From NCBI RefSeq assembly GCF_001552215.1, contig NZ_BCQT01000001.1, positions 1 to 64,000 on the forward strand: 64,000 bases of DNA, written 5' to 3'. Of this stretch, positions 59,585 through 64,000 are shown in pieces. The notes under the pieces were generated by a model, which saw nothing but the letters and a program-made list of their open reading frames with translations, did not search any database and was not told the DNA's origin. The stretch comes from Actinomadura macra NBRC 14102. GTDB taxonomy: Bacteria; Actinomycetota; Actinomycetes; Streptosporangiales; Streptosporangiaceae. Position 1 is the stretch's first letter, and each line of letters opens with the position of its first letter. Position numbers and translations under genes: made by a program.

Positions 59585-60490
59585 TCAGGTGTCGTGGAGG
59601 CCGCTGGCCTGGCTCTGTAGAGCTGTCACCATCGCCTGTGCCTGCGCGGAAGGGCGCGGGCGGGTCACAGCGAGGGTCGCGCGGCCGGTCCAGTGGCCGT
59701 CGGTGACGGCCACCGCTCGAACCCCCGCGGGCAATGCCGGCAAGGCCAGGTCGGGGATGACCGTGATGCCCAGGCCGGCCGCGACCAGGCCGAGGCGCGT
59801 GGGCCAGCTACGCGCGGTGTAGGCGATGGTGGGATCGGTCAGGGTGGGCCAGGCTCCGAACTGCGGCGCGTTCGCCGCGCCGTCCCCGGCGATCCAGTGC
59901 TCCTGGGCCAGGTCCGGCAAGGTGATGACGGAGTGGCCCGCGAACCTGTGCGTGTCGGGGACGGCCACCAGGAGATCGCCTTTGAGCACCGTGGTCTGCC
60001 TGAGTTCGCTCAGGTCGTAGCCCGGCAGGCCGTGGCCCACACCGATGACCGCCACGTCCAACCTGCCGGCCCGGAGCCGCCGGAGCAGGGCGGGCGTCGA
60101 GGCCTCTTCCAGGACCACGGCGAGACCAGGATGACCGGACATCACCTGCGCCATCGCACGCGGGGCCAACGCCATGGCGGCGGTGGGGTAGGCACCCATC
60201 GCGAGGCGACCCGCGAGCCGATCGCGCAGGCCCGCGAGTTCCATCTCGGTCGCGGCCAGGTCGGCCAGGATCTCGGTCGCGCGGCGGACCAGCACCTGGC
60301 CCGCCGGGGTGAGCGCCACACCGCGTCCTCGACGGTCGAACAGCGGCCCTCCGGCCGCGGTCTCCATGGCGGCGACTTGGCGGGAGACGGCCGACTGGGT
60401 GTAACCGAGCATCTCGGCGGCCCGCGTGAACGATCCCGCGGCGGCGACCTGGTGGACGACGTGGAGACCGGTGATGGTGAACTCGGCCAT
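59585..60490 (-). CDS. LysR-family transcriptional regulator, 301 aa
   Basis: N-terminal LysR HTH (VVHQVAAAGSFTRAAEMLGYTQSAVSRQVAAMET), then a two-lobe effector domain with AVIGVGHGLPGYDL and GLVAAGLGITVIPDLALP. ATG at 60490 selected; an in-frame ATG at 60505 is possible. It is divergent from the SnoaL-like gene (85 bp apart), so that gene is the likely target. The DNA-binding half is typical and the ligand unknown. Confidence 0.92.
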   Translation of the reverse strand: MAEFTITGLHVVHQVAAAGSFTRAAEMLGYTQSAVSRQVAAMETAAGGPLFDRRGRGVALTPAGQVLVRRATEILADLAATEMELAGLRDRLAGRLAMGAYPTAAMALAPRAMAQVMSGHPGLAVVLEEASTPALLRRLRAGRLDVAVIGVGHGLPGYDLSELRQTTVLKGDLLVAVPDTHRFAGHSVITLPDLAQEHWIAGDGAANAPQFGAWPTLTDPTIAYTARSWPTRLGLVAAGLGITVIPDLALPALPAGVRAVAVTDGHWTGRATLAVTRPRPSAQAQAMVTALQSQASGLHDT

Positions 60491-60575
60491 GGCCGAGATT
60501 ACCATGCGCGTTCGTCATGGAAGAGATGCCGAATCATTGTTGGACCGCATACGTCGAGCGGGGCAAGCTGGGCCC

Positions 60576-61022
60576 ATGACACAGAACTTCACCCGCGACG
60601 AACTCGTCGCACGCCTGGTCCGCGCCGGTGAGCTGGAGGTATCGGGCGAGGACGTGGCCGAGGCCGCGACGTACTTCGACACCGAGAAGTTCCGCTTCCA
60701 CGGACCGGACGGTTTCGAGTCCGACTACGCCGGGCTCGACTCCTACTTCGCGGCGGTGCGCGACGCCTTCGACGACCGGTCGATCCGGCGCGGCATCGTC
60801 GTGGCCGAGGGCGACCGCATCGCCTGCCAGACCTGGATCGAAGGCACCTTCGTCCGCGAGTTCACCCAGTCACCGGCAGGCTCGCTGCCGCCCAACGGCG
60901 AACGGGTCGTGTTCGACCTGATCAACATCTTCCGCTTCGACGATCAAGGGCGGCTCGTCGAGGAGTGGGTGCGCATCGACAACCGCGAACTGCTGCGCCA
61001 ACTCGGCGCCGAAGGACGCTAG
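60576..61022 (+). CDS. SnoaL/NTF2-like protein, 148 aa
   Basis: Small alpha+beta barrel protein of the NTF2-like superfamily (SnoaL polyketide cyclase, ketosteroid isomerase relatives). Visible features include FHGPDGFESDYAGLDSYFAAVRDAF, then a curved sheet with IACQTWIEGTF and INIFRFDDQGRLVEEWVRIDN. The ATG at 60576 starts MTQNFTRDEL. Probably controlled by the divergent LysR protein. Actual substrate unknown. Confidence 0.86.
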   Translation: MTQNFTRDELVARLVRAGELEVSGEDVAEAATYFDTEKFRFHGPDGFESDYAGLDSYFAAVRDAFDDRSIRRGIVVAEGDRIACQTWIEGTFVREFTQSPAGSLPPNGERVVFDLINIFRFDDQGRLVEEWVRIDNRELLRQLGAEGR

Positions 61023-61064
61023 ACGTGCGCGACGACGTCGAGTACGTCTTCGGCGACGAGTCGG

Positions 61065-62558
61065 TCACGCCGTGGTGTCCGTGGGCGTCCGACGGCGGTG
61101 CAGGGCACCCGCGATCGCGTCGACCATCAGGAAGGCGAGCAGGGTGATCCCGAACAGGGGGATCGCCCAGCCCACGAACAGGACGGCCGGGATGCCGAGG
61201 AGCAGCAGCGGACGCGGAAGCCGCCGCCAGCTCCCGCGCGCGGGCGGCCGTCCGAACGGCGCGCGCCGGCCGTTGCGGGTCGGGCGGCGCCGCCACCACA
61301 TCCGGTAACCCCAGCCGATGATTCCCAGTAGACCGAGCGCGGTGGCCGAGAGCAGGATCTGGTTCGGCAGGCCGAACAGGCGCCCCATGTGGAACTGGAT
61401 GCCGAGCGTGGACAGTTTCGCCAGCCACGGGTGGTCCGCCCAGTTCACGCGCGCGCTGACCCGCACCGTGGAGGCGTCGACGGCGATCTTGTCCTGGTGC
61501 ACCGGCCACTGGTTGTCAGCCTGGGCGACGCTCCACACGCTGTGAGCGTCCGTGGGAGGGCTGATCTCAAGCGGACCGGACAGCCCCTCCCCGCGTGCGA
61601 CCGCCAGCACGAGGTCGACGTCGTCCGCCGGATCGACCGTCCCCGCGGAGGCGACATCGCCGCCGTGGTGCGCGCGGCCGCCGCTCGCCCCCGGCGCGGT
61701 GCCGGGCTGGGCGGTGTTCAGCTCCGGGGCGGTGGCCCGCAGTCCCGCCTGGACCTCGTCAAAGCGAGCCCCGGCGTGGTCGGACCAGGTCAGACCGGTC
61801 GCGCTCAAGAACAACAGGACCGCGCCCAGCCAGACACCGGTGACGGCGTGCCTGCTCCGGGTGCGGCGGACGCCCTTGGCCGAGCCGTCCGGCATGAGCG
61901 CCTGGCGTCGGGGGCCGCGGCCCCGATAGTGGCGGCGGCGACCCAACCACAGGAGCAGCCCGCCTGCGACGATGACCCACAGCCAGCTGGCGGCCGTCTC
62001 CGAGTACAGGCGCCCGGCCGTGCCCAGATGCAGGCTGCGGTGCAGCTCGTCCAGCCAGGCGGTCAGGGGTGTCGATCCGAACCAGGTGGTCAGCTCCCCC
62101 CGCACCCGGCCGGTGTAGGGGTCGACATACACGGTGCGCTGCTTTTCGCCCAGCTCCGGCACCGACAGGACGACCTTCGTCGTGGCGCCCGCAACGGTGG
62201 GCGGAATGACCGTGGCGACCGTTCCTTCCGGGTGCGCGGTTCTGGCGGCGCGTACCTGGTCGGCGAGCGGCAAGGACGCACCGGTGACGCGTTCGGCCCG
62301 CAGTTCGTCGCGATACACCAGCGCGTCGAGCTGCGGGGTGAACGCGTAGGCCAGGCCGGTCAGCGCCGCCATCGCGAGGAAAGGGGCCACGAACACGCCG
62401 GCGTAGAAATGCAGCCGCCGCACCAGCGGCCACACCGACGGTTCGGCGGTTCGGCGCGAACGCGCTTCATCCGGCCGGACGGCGGTGGTCGCGCCCGCCG
62501 GAGGGTCGGTCAGTTCGAGATCGTTCACTGGGCGATCGGACTCAGAAGTCTTGGACAT
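61065..62558 (-). CDS. PepSY-associated membrane protein, 497 aa
   Basis: Inner-membrane protein of the PepSY-TM family. First membrane segment around residue 50-75 (RRLHFYAGVFVAPFLAMAALTGLAYAF), an extracellular PepSY region, further membrane segments near 205 and 235, and a final pair around 440-475. Histidines occur at the ends of several segments (RRLHFYAG, ELHRSLHLG), as in heme/iron-reductase relatives. Family members are linked to iron-siderophore reduction or copper handling. It converges on the SnoaL gene and is followed upstream by a small membrane protein on the same strand. Confidence 0.88.
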   Translation of the reverse strand: MSKTSESDRPVNDLELTDPPAGATTAVRPDEARSRRTAEPSVWPLVRRLHFYAGVFVAPFLAMAALTGLAYAFTPQLDALVYRDELRAERVTGASLPLADQVRAARTAHPEGTVATVIPPTVAGATTKVVLSVPELGEKQRTVYVDPYTGRVRGELTTWFGSTPLTAWLDELHRSLHLGTAGRLYSETAASWLWVIVAGGLLLWLGRRRHYRGRGPRRQALMPDGSAKGVRRTRSRHAVTGVWLGAVLLFLSATGLTWSDHAGARFDEVQAGLRATAPELNTAQPGTAPGASGGRAHHGGDVASAGTVDPADDVDLVLAVARGEGLSGPLEISPPTDAHSVWSVAQADNQWPVHQDKIAVDASTVRVSARVNWADHPWLAKLSTLGIQFHMGRLFGLPNQILLSATALGLLGIIGWGYRMWWRRRPTRNGRRAPFGRPPARGSWRRLPRPLLLLGIPAVLFVGWAIPLFGITLLAFLMVDAIAGALHRRRTPTDTTA

Positions 62559-62794
62559 GCCCGCTCCAAGGACGTGACGCCAGGGCTGGTGAGGCGCATG
62601 CCAGGCAGGCGGAACCGCCGCACTGGCCGCGAAGGGTCGGAGGCGCTCGCACCAGGCTTTGGTGAGAGCGAGGTGTCCCTACCACCGGAGGCGCGCTGCC
62701 CCGTCCGTCCACCGCGAAAGAGGCGATGGGACGGCTGCCGCGCTCCACTCCGGTACTCAGAAGTCCCGCTCGGACCGGCGACACCTCAGGGACG

Positions 62795-63385
62795 TCAGCC
62801 GAGAGCGGCGGCACTCTCCGGAGGTCCACGCCTGACCATGGCGTATCGCAGGATGACGGTCCGAAGCGCCCTACCCACCCTGGGGCCTGGTCGCATCGGA
62901 CGGGCCGGACCGTACGCGGGCATCGGCCGTACACGGGCGAACGTCCGCAACACCCAGCGGGCCAGCCGACGCATCTGCCCGCACAGCCTGGCCTCGCCGC
63001 GCTCCAGCCACCACGAGGTGACCAGCACCGCCACGGCGTGCATGAGCAGCATGCCCAGTCCGGGCGAGCCGCCATGGGCATCGGCCATCATGGGCTGGTC
63101 GCCCGGCCCGGCGGCAGGCATCGCCATCGCGTGTCCCTCGGACGAACGCGACAGCATGACGTGCAGAACGACCTGGCAAACCGCGACGGCGGGCAGGATC
63201 GTGGCGATCGTGCGTTCCCGCCGGGTCAGCGCCAACGCCGGCACGAACACGGTCAGGAAACCGGTGACGAGGGCGACCCGGTGGACGTGTCCGCCGCCGA
63301 CGAGGTGGGCGCCGGCCGCGAGGAGGGCACAGCCGGCGGCGAAGCTCGCCGCGCGCACCCACCGCACCGCCGACCACAGCCCCAT
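62795..63385 (-). CDS. Small membrane protein, 196 aa
   Basis: Protein of unknown function with about four hydrophobic segments (FAAGCALLAAGAHLVGGG, VALVTGFLTVFVPALAL, ILPAVAVCQVVLHVML, LLMHAVAVLVTSWWL), a His/Met-rich loop in between (SEGHAMAMPAAGPGDQPMMADAHGG) and a basic C-terminal tail. The Met/His loop suggests copper or other soft-metal binding, in keeping with a PepSY neighbour. No family was recognised with confidence. ATG start at 63385. Confidence 0.7.
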   Translation of the reverse strand: MGLWSAVRWVRAASFAAGCALLAAGAHLVGGGHVHRVALVTGFLTVFVPALALTRRERTIATILPAVAVCQVVLHVMLSRSSEGHAMAMPAAGPGDQPMMADAHGGSPGLGMLLMHAVAVLVTSWWLERGEARLCGQMRRLARWVLRTFARVRPMPAYGPARPMRPGPRVGRALRTVILRYAMVRRGPPESAAALG

Positions 63386-63527
63386 GATGGTCAGAGCCTT
63401 TCAGAGCCGTTCCACGCGAACCGCACGATCCGCGCCGCTGGACGCCCAAGCCTCACGGGCATCACAGAGGTGATACGCATCCAGGGCCCGGAACCGTTCA
63501 AGCCCTTCGCGGCCGCGCCGGTGCTGG

Positions 63528-64000
63528 TCAGTGGGACGTGACTGGGAGGTCGAGGCGAAGGTGGTAGCCGTCGTCGGAGGTGGGGCCCGCTTCCAGGGCG
63601 CCACCGAGAAGTTCGGCGCGTTGGCGCAGGCCGATCAGGCCGTGATGCGCGCTGGGGAGGGGAAGGGCGGGCCTGGTCGGGGCGGTGTTGGTAACGGCAG
63701 TGCGTACCTTCCCGTTTCGCTGCCGGACCTCGACCCTGGCGGTGGAGCCAGGGGCGTGTTTGCGGACGTTGGTCAGCGCCTCCTGCACCGTACGGTAGAT
63801 GGCCCGCTGCACCGGGGCCGGGAGGTCGCCGGCCAGGTCGATCTCCAGGTCGGCCTCGATGCCGCAGCCGGCGACCAGAGCGTGGAGCTGGGCGAGGGTC
63901 GGTTGCGGGGTCAGCTCCGTGGGCGGGCTGCCGGAGGCGCGCAGCACGCTGACCATGTGCCGCAGTTCGTCCAGGGTCTGCACGCTCAGCCGCCGGATGG
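63528..64000 (-). CDS. Two-component sensor histidine kinase, C-terminal part (runs off window)
   Basis: NarL-type (HisKA_3) histidine kinase. The visible part begins in the helix after the phosphorylated histidine (IRRLSVQTLDELRHMV) and contains the ATPase domain: N-box YRTVQEALTNVRKHAPG, then GLIGLRQRAELLGGALEAGP. No stop lies between this frame and position 64000, so the start and the phosphoacceptor His are outside the window. A LuxR-type response regulator would be expected nearby but is not seen downstream. Confidence 0.88.
   Translation of the reverse strand, partial: IRRLSVQTLDELRHMVSVLRASGSPPTELTPQPTLAQLHALVAGCGIEADLEIDLAGDLPAPVQRAIYRTVQEALTNVRKHAPGSTARVEVRQRNGKVRTAVTNTAPTRPALPLPSAHHGLIGLRQRAELLGGALEAGPTSDDGYHLRLDLPVTSH

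Overview
The window is very GC-rich, with G/C strongly preferred at third codon positions, short intergenic gaps and frequent 4-bp ATGA/GTGA stop-start overlaps. Gene content (XRE regulator with small satellites, SigJ-type ECF sigma factor, mycofactocin-type SDR, XPB/Ssl2-like helicase-associated protein, ROK/OppABCDF transport locus) indicates an Actinomycetota chromosome. A Streptosporangiales/Thermomonosporaceae-like host (Actinomadura, Nonomuraea or relatives) is an inference from gene style, not proven. No rRNA, tRNA, CRISPR array or intact transposase was recognised.

Layout. 0.5-3.0 kb: XRE regulator and three small proteins of unknown function. 3.4-3.8 kb: 3' remnant of a large serine recombinase, cut off exactly at the edge of the next block. 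3.8-16.3 kb: an eight-gene minus-strand operon with two divergent IclR regulators. It encodes a phenylphosphate-synthase/rifampin-phosphotransferase-like split phosphotransferase (two subunits), a complete three-subunit biotin-dependent carboxylase of the pyruvate-carboxylase type with an altered acceptor site, a HAD phosphatase, acetoacetyl-CoA synthetase and an amidohydrolase. My reading is a ketone pathway: acetone -> enol phosphate -> acetoacetate -> acetoacetyl-CoA. This would be a biotin-dependent alternative to the known AcxABC acetone carboxylase, and it is the strongest candidate in the window for an undescribed system. 16.4-18.2 kb: an orphan branched-chain-type binding protein and a broken DUF899 gene.

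18.4-23.4 kb: a pentose-phosphate/polyol module (ABM-domain protein, MFS transporter, transaldolase, mycofactocin-type SDR, ribulose-phosphate 3-epimerase, HAD phosphatase) followed by a decayed regulator. 24.2-43.2 kb: a large catabolic island under a GntR regulator. It holds a phosphotriesterase-like hydrolase, isochorismatase-type amidase, single and fused double cyclase-family hydrolases, a citryl-CoA-lyase-like protein, a class-III aminotransferase, an MFS transporter, a kinase-phospholyase fusion, a PotABCD-type ABC importer, aldehyde dehydrogenase, a triple Rid-domain protein and an acyl-CoA ligase. A near-identical 16-bp sequence in two of its divergent promoters, and a related palindrome in a third, look like the GntR operator. 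The substrate is probably an amino alcohol or other cationic amine, but I cannot name it.

43.5-50.1 kb: ordinary small genes (YdeI/DUF1905, two VOC proteins around an ECF sigma factor, helicase-associated protein, FAD-monooxygenase remnant, GH25 lysozyme, secreted cupin with a pair of palindromic operators). 50.2-59.4 kb: a ROK-regulated importer of the dipeptide/oligopeptide class (one permease fused to one ATPase) translationally coupled to two esterases, suggesting uptake and intracellular de-esterification of an esterified oligosaccharide or peptide. 59.6-64.0 kb: LysR/SnoaL-like divergent pair, PepSY membrane protein, small membrane protein, and the 3' part of a two-component histidine kinase that runs off the window.
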